A stretch of 64,000 nt of DNA from Tenacibaculum finnmarkense genomovar ulcerans (GTDB taxonomy: Bacteria; Bacteroidota; Bacteroidia; Flavobacteriales; Flavobacteriaceae): the NCBI RefSeq assembly GCF_900239495.1, contig NZ_OENE01000015.1, positions 234,300 to 298,299 on the forward strand, written 5' to 3'. The notes under the pieces are model-generated. The model was not told where the DNA came from. It did no database searches and was given only the letters and a program-made list of their open reading frames with translations. The position numbers and the translations under genes are program-made. This document shows, in pieces, positions 44,407 to 52,068 of this stretch. Position 1 is the first letter of the stretch; each line of letters opens with the position of its first letter.

Positions 44407-46851
44407 TTAATCTAATTGAAACGTAAAGTCAGCTTCTTTAAAAGGAATCATTATTTCGTAATTCACTTTAAAATTATAATCTTCACTTTTTTTCAAGTTA
44501 AAACTTGAATTATTCTTTTTCAATAATTGATAAATATCATTTCCACCAATTCCACTACCTTTACTATTGGTTGTTTTTTCACCTCTTATTTTTAGATGTT
44601 CTTGGGTAAAATCAACAGGAATAGGATTTCCGTTATTTTCAATATTAAGAATCCAATATTTATTTTGATAATCTGGAGTTAAAGATGTGCGTATGCGATA
44701 TTGTTTATCAGTATCAGTAAAACCATGATCAACTGCATTTGAAATGATATTAGAGAAAATATTAAAAAAATCTTCTCTATTAAATAGAACATCTGGATTT
44801 ATAGCATATCCTTTTGAATTTTTAGCAAACTGAAATAACTCGATATCAATAAATGTTTTTTCAAATGAAAAAATTTCTGGATTTTTAGTTCTATTTTTTA
44901 CTTCTTCAATAATGCTTTTTAAGTTTATAACTTCACTTTTTGACTCCTGATTTAAAGTCTCAAAATCATTAATAGTATAAGCCATAGAATCAATAGTACT
45001 TTCTAAACTTAAAAGGTGTTCTTTAAAAGAAATATTAAGATTTTTACTATAAGTCATATCTAAAGAAATATTTTTGTCGTTATTTTTTAAAATAAATTTT
45101 CTTGTACCTGCTACATTTGATTTTAAATCGTTTAGATACTGTCTAAAAGTATGTTTCATTGAAGCAAACTCCTTAAAAGAATCCTCTTTAAGCCCTAAGA
45201 ATTCTCTTTGTAATTCTAATTCTCTTTTTTTAGCCTCGAAGAAAATTTCTTTAAATAATTTTACTTTTATTTTTTGTTCTTCCAAACTAGGTAATACAAT
45301 TTCAAGTTCTAATAAATCTTTTCTTGAAATTCTTTGAATAACTGTTCCTATCATTTTTGAATTAAGCTGTTTAGAAACATACTCTTTATCTAATTCTAAA
45401 ACCAAATACTCTAAATTAACTTTATCCGTATTCACTAAACAAGCAAAAATAAGAGCAGGTGAATAATAAACATTCGTAGCTGTTTTAGTAAATACCGTTG
45501 GATTTAAACTTGCGTGTAATGAAGACAGCAATAAAGAATCTTGATGTAATAAATTGGCATCATTTTTTAAAGCTGTATTTTCTAAATCTTCAAAATTTTT
45601 GATATAATCTAATTTATCTTTAGATAAATCACCTATTTTTATAAGCTTACCTTTTTCTTCACTTACTTTTTTCTTTTTTACGATTGTAAGGATGTTTGAT
45701 AACTTTTCTAAAGCGGATGATTCTTTTTCTGTTAAATTAAATTCTTCAATAAAATATCTATTTAGCGATAAATTATAATCATTTTTTACAATTTCTTCTG
45801 TTGTAATAAATTTACTAAACTTAGTATTTTCTTTTGATTTTAAAGCTTTTAAAACATTTTCTAAATCTAAAATATTTTGTTTATATTCTGCATCTAAAAC
45901 CATTTTTGACGCATCTATTAATTTAATTGGTGCATTTTTCACATTCTCTTTTCTTAAAACAAGAATGCAAGAACTTATAGCTGTAGATTCAAAAAACCTA
46001 CTTGGCAATTTAATTATTGTTTCTATTTGATTATGAAACACTAAATTTTGCCTAAATTCTTTATTTAATCTATCACCTGCGTATAAAATACTCTCTGCAA
46101 CAGTAAAAACAAGTTTACCTTTTTCTGCTAATTTAGAAAATGAAGCATCTATAATTTTACTGTTTTTTGAACCAAATGGAGGTGTCGAAACTATAAAATC
46201 ATATCTATAAACTGATGATTCTTGCAAACTCTCTATAGAATCTTTAGTAACTATTTTAAAATTATTTTTACCTGCAATTAATAATCTTAATTCTGATAAT
46301 TTCAATAAACGACAGTCTATTTCTTCTGCGTAATAAGTTGTTTTATCACTTAAATTCATACCTAAAGAACACGTTCCTGCAAATGGATTGTAAACAGTAC
46401 TGTTTTCGTTTTCGGGTAAAAAACTCATCATTAATTGAGTTAACTCTTTTGGTTGTAAACAGTCATGAATAGGAAAAAGAGTATTAGAAATATTATTATA
46501 TATATATGTTGATAAACACATTTCTGCTATTTTCAAATAATAATTATCAAATACTTTTTCTTCTAATTTTAAAATAGATGCCGAAATCTCTGTTTCTTTA
46601 TTTACTTTAGCATCTTCTTTTTTTACAGTATTCAACGTATTCTTATATACATTAATAAAAAAATCAATTTCTTTATTTTCTGTTATTGAACAATCAAATA
46701 TATATTCAGAATCAACCAATTTTACACTTCCTAATTTTCTAAATAAAATAGTAGATAATACAAAAACCGTAAAATCATAACCACTTAACAAACCTTTATT
46801 ATTATAGCTTGCCTGAATTTTTTCTGTAATATTGATATATTCTTTATTCAT
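44407..46851 (-). CDS. Fusion of HsdM-like methyltransferase, HsdS-like segment and histidine-kinase ATPase domain
   Basis: An 814-aa protein. Residues 1-375 look like an N6-adenine methyltransferase with motif I NPFAGTCSLG (155-164) and a motif IV of STPPFGS (222-228), in which the catalytic Asn/Asp/Ser is Thr. Residues about 400-550 resemble one HsdS half (IKIGDLSKD ... LPSLEEQKIKVKLFKEIFFEAK). Residues 555-640 form a helical pair with a possible phospho-acceptor His567 in SMKHTFRQYLNDL. Residues 690-805 are a HATPase_c domain: N-box NIFSNIISNAVDHG, G1-like IENNGNPI, G2-like SKGSGIGG. No membrane helix is seen. The receiver protein follows at 47 nt. Confidence 0.85.
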   Translation of the reverse strand: MNKEYINITEKIQASYNNKGLLSGYDFTVFVLSTILFRKLGSVKLVDSEYIFDCSITENKEIDFFINVYKNTLNTVKKEDAKVNKETEISASILKLEEKVFDNYYLKIAEMCLSTYIYNNISNTLFPIHDCLQPKELTQLMMSFLPENENSTVYNPFAGTCSLGMNLSDKTTYYAEEIDCRLLKLSELRLLIAGKNNFKIVTKDSIESLQESSVYRYDFIVSTPPFGSKNSKIIDASFSKLAEKGKLVFTVAESILYAGDRLNKEFRQNLVFHNQIETIIKLPSRFFESTAISSCILVLRKENVKNAPIKLIDASKMVLDAEYKQNILDLENVLKALKSKENTKFSKFITTEEIVKNDYNLSLNRYFIEEFNLTEKESSALEKLSNILTIVKKKKVSEEKGKLIKIGDLSKDKLDYIKNFEDLENTALKNDANLLHQDSLLLSSLHASLNPTVFTKTATNVYYSPALIFACLVNTDKVNLEYLVLELDKEYVSKQLNSKMIGTVIQRISRKDLLELEIVLPSLEEQKIKVKLFKEIFFEAKKRELELQREFLGLKEDSFKEFASMKHTFRQYLNDLKSNVAGTRKFILKNNDKNISLDMTYSKNLNISFKEHLLSLESTIDSMAYTINDFETLNQESKSEVINLKSIIEEVKNRTKNPEIFSFEKTFIDIELFQFAKNSKGYAINPDVLFNREDFFNIFSNIISNAVDHGFTDTDKQYRIRTSLTPDYQNKYWILNIENNGNPIPVDFTQEHLKIRGEKTTNSKGSGIGGNDIYQLLKKNNSSFNLKKSEDYNFKVNYEIMIPFKEADFTFQLD

Positions 46852-46887
46852 ATTTTATCTTTTTAATCGTCCTTTTTAATTACACTG

Positions 46888-46895
46888 CAAACATA
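46888..46895 (-). promoter_or_regulatory. Candidate -7 element in operator copy 1
   Basis: The minus strand reads TATGTTTG, which fits TAnnTTTG, about 37 nt before the fusion-gene ATG. No TTG at -33, so an activator may be required. Confidence 0.55.
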
Positions 46896-46982
46896 AAACC
46901 TAACTATGCATTGCATCTGCATTCGTTGTAATTACCTAAAAACTTACTGTAACCTTTTACAATATCCTTTTTAATTACACTG

Positions 46983-46990
46983 CAAACATA
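46983..46990 (-). promoter_or_regulatory. Candidate -7 element in operator copy 2
   Basis: The same TATGTTTG on the minus strand at the equivalent place in the second repeat, 95 nt further upstream. Confidence 0.45.
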
Positions 46991-47016
46991 AAACCTATCT
47001 GTGCACTATATCTGCA

Positions 47017-48027
47017 TTAGTTATAATTAGCTATATTTTTATTTAGATTTGCTACAATTTCATTTTTTAATTCAAGAGGTTCAATTACGGTAATTTGGTT
47101 TCCAAAAGACAATAATAACTTGGTTAATTCGAAGTTAGGAATCACATCAATAGAAAAAATAAAATTATTATCTGACTTGCTTACTTTCTTTTGTGAACCA
47201 TGTAAAGGTTTGGTTATAATATAAGGAGATAGTTCTAGGCTTGCTTTTAATCTTATATGCGTTAAAACAGCATTTGATGGTTTGGTTACTCCTATAAAAT
47301 CATCAAAATACTCTTCAAAATTAACTAATTGGCTTTCATCAAAAGCTTCAGAACTTTGTTCTAAAATGGCTATTCTATCTAAAGCTAAATTCATTAAATT
47401 ATTATAATCATTATCTTTACCGAATAAAAACCAACGATTATTATACTGTTTTAAATGGTACGAATGAAAGATAATATGCTGTGAAACATTACTTTTAAAA
47501 GATTTATATGTTATAATTAATGTTTGTTTATTCTGAATCGCTTTAAATAAAGGTGTTATAAAATCTGTACCTTTTAAAAATTGGTTATTATCAAAACTTA
47601 TAATTTCCTGATTATCGTTATATAAATTAAAAGTTTTATCTAATTTAGGAAGTAATTCATGTATCCACTCAAATTGTGGCAACCCTTTAAATCTTGTTAA
47701 AACTAACATCGCAGATTTTAATTGTTCAGCTTCCTCATCATTTAATGGTTGATTATTTATTGAAAAAGATGGGTTTTCATACCTATAAAAAGCTCTTCTA
47801 CCGTCTTTTCTTTTTTCTAAAGGAATGGACCAACCTTGTACTGATTCCATAAACTTAATATCATCATACAATTGTCTTTTTTTAATCCCACCTGATACTG
47901 CATCAAAATTAAATATAGCATCATTACAGGCTTCTAGTAAATCTTCTATGTAATATCGCTTGCCTGTATTAGAAAAACATTTATCTAATGTTTGATACCT
48001 AATAATAGCGTGTTTATTTGTTGACAT
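47017..48027 (-). CDS. WYL-domain transcriptional regulator
   Basis: A 336-aa cytoplasmic regulator. The N-terminus (IIRYQTLDKCFSNTGKRYYIEDLLEACND) is a winged-helix-type module used by BrxR/CapW-like proteins. The WYL domain contains LIITYKSFKSNVSQHIIFHSYHLKQYNNRWFL (about 170-205) and the C-terminal WCX strand region. WYL proteins sense nucleic acid or nucleotide ligands and often control phage-defence islands. It is the first gene of the leftward island and sits 165 bp from the fusion gene, with the duplicated operator between. Confidence 0.88.
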   Translation of the reverse strand: MSTNKHAIIRYQTLDKCFSNTGKRYYIEDLLEACNDAIFNFDAVSGGIKKRQLYDDIKFMESVQGWSIPLEKRKDGRRAFYRYENPSFSINNQPLNDEEAEQLKSAMLVLTRFKGLPQFEWIHELLPKLDKTFNLYNDNQEIISFDNNQFLKGTDFITPLFKAIQNKQTLIITYKSFKSNVSQHIIFHSYHLKQYNNRWFLFGKDNDYNNLMNLALDRIAILEQSSEAFDESQLVNFEEYFDDFIGVTKPSNAVLTHIRLKASLELSPYIITKPLHGSQKKVSKSDNNFIFSIDVIPNFELTKLLLSFGNQITVIEPLELKNEIVANLNKNIANYN

Positions 48028-48081
48028 AGCTTTTTTCTTTCTTATTTTTTTGTTTTAAAGCGTTTATATATCTGAAAATAA

Positions 48082-48669
48082 CTAACGCATCCTTAACCAG
48101 CCTAAAATTTGATTATTTTCAATTTCCCAGGTATTATTTTCTTTTTTCAAATCAAACTCCACTCGTGGTTTACCTAAAACACCTGGGTTTTGCTGTATGA
48201 TTTCAATTTCACCATCCGTTACTTTTGATACAATTGAAACATGCCCATACCGATTAAAAATAGTTCCTCCGTAAACTAATAAATCGTTCGCTTTAGGTTT
48301 CGATTTACTCGCATTGGTATATTGTATTAAATTTCGGTCTTTATTTAATCTTCCGTCTTTTAAATTCGTGTTAAAAAAACTTTTTGCATGCCCGTAACTA
48401 TTGGGCATTTTATGTTTGAAATATTCATAGTAATACCGTTTTACAAATTCTACACATTGATATTTTAATCCAATATTATAGCCGTCTTTAGCTCGATTTC
48501 GCCCTTTTACAGTTCCTACCTGTCCGTTGTAATACACCACAACGCCGTTTAAACTATCTATTTTATCGCCAAATACAGGAGCGAGTTGTGAACGAGGCGT
48601 TTTCATTGTGTAAAAACCACCAATAAATACTACTAAAACTGCTATAATTAGGATGTTAATTTTTGTCAT
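48082..48669 (-). CDS. CHAP-domain peptidase/amidase, membrane-anchored
   Basis: A 195-aa protein with an N-terminal hydrophobic segment (INILIIAVLVVFIGGFYTM) that acts as a signal anchor. The CHAP domain has catalytic Cys in LKYQCVEFVKRYYYEYF and His in FNRYGHVSIVSKV, with QQNPG after it. CHAP enzymes cleave peptidoglycan peptides or act on glutathionylspermidine. It lies beside the island and reads in the same direction, but is separated from the WYL gene by 54 nt; possibly core. Confidence 0.85.
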   Translation of the reverse strand: MTKINILIIAVLVVFIGGFYTMKTPRSQLAPVFGDKIDSLNGVVVYYNGQVGTVKGRNRAKDGYNIGLKYQCVEFVKRYYYEYFKHKMPNSYGHAKSFFNTNLKDGRLNKDRNLIQYTNASKSKPKANDLLVYGGTIFNRYGHVSIVSKVTDGEIEIIQQNPGVLGKPRVEFDLKKENNTWEIENNQILGWLRMR

Positions 48670-48929
48670 TTTAGATTTTATTTTTAAAAATTGATAAATA
48701 TCATACTAAATTTAGTTCAGCAATACATCAAAAGTAAAAACACCGTAAGGACGTGATTTCTTCTTTTAGATGAAGTTAAAACAGGCTTTTAATAGCTGAA
48801 ATATTCTTAAATAGCACAAATGCCTAGCCCCGATTGTAGCAATTGTTTGAGCTCTTTTTTTTGATTTTTTTCAAAAAAAAAGCGAGTGCGGAAAGCGGGA
48901 AATTGCTTCTAATAATCATTTTTAAAAAA
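48670..48929. other. Intergenic region with dispersed repeat copy 2
   Basis: 260 bp without a gene. Positions 48823-48902 hold the inverted copy of the dispersed repeat also found at 23716-23810; the remainder has no motif I recognise. Confidence 0.6.
48823..48902 (-). repeat. Dispersed intergenic repeat, copy 2
   Basis: Starts CCTAGCCCCGATTG, includes CAATTGTTTGAGCTC and ends GAGTGCGGAAAGCGGGAAATT. On the opposite strand it closely matches the copy at 23716-23810 at both ends. The copies are inverted relative to each other, about 25 kb apart. Confidence 0.8.
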
Positions 48930-49916
48930 TTACTTTAACTTAAATTTCATTTCTATCGGTAAATGATCGGAAGCTTGCCCAAAACTATTTAGTACTTTTC
49001 CGCTTATATATTCTATGGTTTTTTCGGTATAAAAAATATAATCGATGCGTTCGTATAAATCTTTGGTATCGAAAGTATTTTCAGGGTTATTTGCCGTAAA
49101 AGCAGCGTTTCCAATTCCTTTCATTGTAATTAATTGCTGAATAATTGCCGTATTATCTCTTGCTTTCGAATTAAAATCGCCCAATAAAATAGTTGGATAT
49201 TTGTCTTTATAAGAATTAAAAACAGCTAAAACCTGTTCAAATTGTGCTATACGAGTTTTGGTGTCAAACGCCTCTAAATGTACATTTAAAACAACCGCTT
49301 CTTTGCCGTTAATTAGCACTTTTACAACTTGTAAAAGCCTGTCTAAATACAGGGCGTCTCTATAAAAAGGGCTGTCAGGAACACGTGCTAAAACGATACG
49401 TTCATAATTTTTTAATTCATATTTACTAAGAATCGACTGCCCTGAAACAATCTGCCCAAAGTGCATGCTTGGCGGCCAATATGGAAACGGCACGTAGGTT
49501 TCGTCCCAATTAACGCCTCTTGCGGCATATTTATAGCCTAATTTCATAAATTCGGCTTCTTGATTTACTTTGTAAGACCTTGAAGCCTTGTAATCAATTT
49601 CTTGAAAAGCGATAATATCAGGGGTTATTTTTTGAAGCTCAGTTTTAACTTTATTGAAATTATCGTCAAATAATTTTTTTGATTTTGCTACGGGTAAATT
49701 ATTGGTCATTCCGCTTAAATACCCAACATTATAGGTAATAATGCTATGTATAGAGTCGTTATTTTGATTCGTATTTACATTATTATTTTCTAATCTGATC
49801 AATTTAGCATACTCTTCTTTATTAATTGTTGGGGATGATGCCCAGTAAAAAAACAAGAAAAAAGCGACTATTAATACCGATATTAGCTTAAAAAAAAGGG
49901 ATATTATATTTTTCAT
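48930..49916 (-). CDS. Endonuclease/exonuclease/phosphatase family protein
   Basis: A 328-aa protein with an N-terminal membrane helix (LISVLIVAFFLFFYWAS) and an EEP domain: ITYNVGYLSG, PDIIAFQEIDYKAS, VVLNVHLEAFD, TILLGDFNSKARD and ASDHLPIEMKF. These match the metal (E), catalytic (D-x-N) and S-D-H motifs of the family. Location is periplasmic or exported, so it may be a phosphodiesterase acting outside the cytoplasm. It precedes a divergent gene. Confidence 0.88.
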   Translation of the reverse strand: MKNIISLFFKLISVLIVAFFLFFYWASSPTINKEEYAKLIRLENNNVNTNQNNDSIHSIITYNVGYLSGMTNNLPVAKSKKLFDDNFNKVKTELQKITPDIIAFQEIDYKASRSYKVNQEAEFMKLGYKYAARGVNWDETYVPFPYWPPSMHFGQIVSGQSILSKYELKNYERIVLARVPDSPFYRDALYLDRLLQVVKVLINGKEAVVLNVHLEAFDTKTRIAQFEQVLAVFNSYKDKYPTILLGDFNSKARDNTAIIQQLITMKGIGNAAFTANNPENTFDTKDLYERIDYIFYTEKTIEYISGKVLNSFGQASDHLPIEMKFKLK

Positions 49917-50006
49917 AAAACGTTAAAGAATGTTAAAATTATAATCAAATTTAAACTTTTTAAAAGAAGCGCAGTCATAGATGTATAATTAAAAACTTAA
50001 ATTTTT

Positions 50007-50477
50007 ATGAAGATGAAAAAAATAATAACCGTATTGGTTTTAGCCCTTGGATTTACTTTAACAACTCATGCTCAAAAAGGAAAGCATCATAATTTAGAAC
50101 AATTTACCACAGCACAACAAACAGAACTTGCAGTTAAAAAAATGACTTTAAAGCTAGATTTAACCACTACGCAGCAAGGTCAAATAAAGCCTTTATTAGC
50201 TGATAAAATTGCAAAACGTAAAGTGATGCATCAAAAGAGAAAAGCAATGAAAGAAGCTGGTAAAAAGAAAGGTAAATTATCAGCAAACGAACGTTTTGAT
50301 AGAGAAATGAAAATACTAGATGCTAAAATTGCTTTTAAAGCCAACATGAAACGTATTTTAAATGAAAAACAATACGAGCGTTTTGAAAAAATGAGTGATA
50401 GAATGATGCAAAAAAAGCATAAAAAACATAGTAAAAATGGCAAAAAAGAAAAAAGAGACAAGAAAAGAAGAAAGTAA
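50007..50477 (+). CDS. Small exported basic protein, LTXXQ/Spy-like
   Basis: A 156-aa protein with a signal peptide (VLVLALGFTLTTHAQ). After cleavage it is highly charged and helical, with LDLTTTQQGQIKPLLADKI (LTxxQ-type motif) and a second ILNEKQYERFEKMSDRM element. The tail is lysine-rich (KKHKKHSKNGKKEKRDKK). The pattern recalls the Spy/CpxP periplasmic chaperone-like family of Flavobacteriia. Function not known in this clade. Confidence 0.8.
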   Translation: MKMKKIITVLVLALGFTLTTHAQKGKHHNLEQFTTAQQTELAVKKMTLKLDLTTTQQGQIKPLLADKIAKRKVMHQKRKAMKEAGKKKGKLSANERFDREMKILDAKIAFKANMKRILNEKQYERFEKMSDRMMQKKHKKHSKNGKKEKRDKKRRK

Positions 50478-50504
50478 ACAGCAAGAAAAATAATGGTTTT
50501 ATAT

Positions 50505-50542
50505 AAGAAAATCCTGATTCTAAAAATAGAATCAGGATTTTT
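50505..50542 (+). terminator. Terminator
   Basis: AAAATCCTGATTCTA / TAGAATCAGGATTTT with an AAAA loop and T run, after the LTXXQ-like gene. Confidence 0.85.
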
Positions 50543-50603
50543 TACGGCTATTATTTAGCGAAATATCTAGTATTTAAAATACGTATTAAAAGCTATAAAT
50601 TAA

Positions 50604-51125
50604 CTATTCATCCTCTTTAAACCAACTAGAATACTCTACATAATTATTAGCGATTCTATCAATTTCACCTGAAATTAATTCTTTCGAAATATCTTTTACT
50701 TTTTTAGCAGGAACACCCGCATAAATACTTCCACTTTCTACGCGTGTATTTTTAGTAACTACAGCACCCGCAGCAATAATTGAGTTTGATTCGACAACAC
50801 AATCATCCATAATAATACTTCCCATACCGATTAAAACATTGTCGTGAATTGTACAGCCGTGTACAATCGCATTATGCCCAACCGATACATTATTACCAAT
50901 AGTTGTTGGCGATTTTTTGTAGGTTGCATGCACTATTGCACCATCTTGAATATTCACTTTATCGCCCATTTTAATATAATGCACATCGCCTCTAATAACG
51001 GCGTTAAACCAGACACTACACTCTTTACCCATTTGCACATCGCCCACAATTGTAGCATTTTCGGCAACATAACAATCGGCAGGGATTTGAGGTGTTTTTC
51101 CGTTTATCGTTTTTATAATTTTCAT
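50604..51125 (-). CDS. Gamma-class carbonic-anhydrase-like hexapeptide protein
   Basis: A 173-aa left-handed beta-helix protein. Metal-binding His residues appear in GAIVHATYK and VSVGHNAIVHGCTI, the three-His arrangement of gamma-carbonic anhydrases. The remainder shows hexapeptide repeats (IIMDDCVVESNSII). It forms a homotrimer in the family. Carbonic anhydrase activity is not assured, since several members are inactive. Cytoplasmic. Confidence 0.9.
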   Translation of the reverse strand: MKIIKTINGKTPQIPADCYVAENATIVGDVQMGKECSVWFNAVIRGDVHYIKMGDKVNIQDGAIVHATYKKSPTTIGNNVSVGHNAIVHGCTIHDNVLIGMGSIIMDDCVVESNSIIAAGAVVTKNTRVESGSIYAGVPAKKVKDISKELISGEIDRIANNYVEYSSWFKEDE

Positions 51126-51181
51126 CTGTTTATCTTATTTTAAAAAACATAATTTTACAGCTTTTTGATTAAATAACAATC

Positions 51182-51230
51182 AAAAAAAGTCGTTATTCTG
51201 AGAAATATCCCGAATAACGACTTTTTAAAG
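51182..51230. terminator. Terminator hairpin
   Basis: AAAAAAGTCGTTATTC paired with GAATAACGACTTTTT around a 13-nt loop, between two minus-strand genes. Confidence 0.85.
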
Positions 51231-51258
51231 CACTCTAAAATACTAAAAAACAGTATTT

Positions 51259-52068
51259 TTAATTCACTATTAATTTTTCACCAATACTAATGCTGTTGTT
51301 AATAAGGCTGTTAAATTTTTTCAAATCACCTACCGATATTTGATATTTTCTTGCAATTGAATACAAAGTATCGCCTTTTTGTACTTGGTGATGCAGCGTT
51401 TTAGTACTTGCTATACTTGTTTGTTTTTTAGGCTTAATTCGATCGTATTTCGTTAAATTATATTTATTGATAATCGAAATTAATTTCTGCGGATAGCGTT
51501 TATCGGTTGCATAACCGGCCTTTCTTAATCCGTACGCCCAACCTTTATAATTGGTATGTCCTAGTTTAAATAAACTCGCATAACGACTTCTCGAAATTAA
51601 AAACTGCGAATGATCTTCGTACGAGGTTTGCGGATATTTATATTTTCTGAAACACTCTCCTATTTCGTCATCGTCGTGGGTTACACTTTTTCCTTGCCAA
51701 CCTTTATGACATTTAATTCCGAAGTGATTATTCGAACGAATTGCCAAGGCACTTCTTCCACTACCCGATTCTAAAACACCTTGCGCCAAGGTAATACTAG
51801 CCGGAATTTTATGTTCGTGCATTTTTGTAACGGCAATAGGTGCAAATTTTTGAATATAGGCTTCGGTATGATTTTTAGTTGTTTTACTTGTTGTTTTTAC
51901 CTGCTCTAACTGATAAACTTCAGGAGCAACTTCTTCTTCTTGCTCAAGAATTACTTTTTGTTTAACAAGCACTTTTTTTCGAGGCTTAGAAACGATATTT
52001 TTATTTGAACCACAACTTATTAAAAAAGTGGCACTTAGTACGATGTAAAAAACAGACTGTATTCTCAT
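51259..52068 (-). CDS. Glucosaminidase (GH73) lipoprotein with C-terminal LysM
   Basis: A 269-aa lipoprotein (SATFLISCGSNK lipobox). The glucosaminidase domain (about 75-205) has IPASITLAQGVLESGSGRS, where the Glu is the predicted catalytic acid, then NNHFGIKCHKGW and FRKYKYPQTSYEDHS. A LysM domain occupies about 223-268 (HHQVQKGDTLYSIARKYQIS). It hydrolyses peptidoglycan glycan strands. It overlaps the PLP-enzyme gene by 1 nt (TAATG). Confidence 0.92.
   Translation of the reverse strand: MRIQSVFYIVLSATFLISCGSNKNIVSKPRKKVLVKQKVILEQEEEVAPEVYQLEQVKTTSKTTKNHTEAYIQKFAPIAVTKMHEHKIPASITLAQGVLESGSGRSALAIRSNNHFGIKCHKGWQGKSVTHDDDEIGECFRKYKYPQTSYEDHSQFLISRSRYASLFKLGHTNYKGWAYGLRKAGYATDKRYPQKLISIINKYNLTKYDRIKPKKQTSIASTKTLHHQVQKGDTLYSIARKYQISVGDLKKFNSLINNSISIGEKLIVN

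Larger units (their letters stand above)
46871..47030. repeat. Duplicated 65-bp promoter/operator-like repeat
   Basis: Copies at 46871-46935 and 46966-47030 (95-bp period) both begin CCTTTTTAATTACACTGCAA and continue ACATAAAACCTA, then TGCA-containing sequence, and end in TGCATT-(C/A)-GTT-x-TAATTA. Each copy has an imperfect inverted repeat (TAATTACACTGCA against TGCATTcGTTGTAATTA), fitting a dimeric regulator. The second copy extends into the 3' end of the WYL gene. Likely binding sites of the WYL protein. Confidence 0.75.

Noticed and set aside
46871..47030. CRISPR-like or att-type repeat upstream of the fusion gene
   Set aside because: Only two copies, each with a promoter-like element and partly inside the WYL gene; an operator explains it better.
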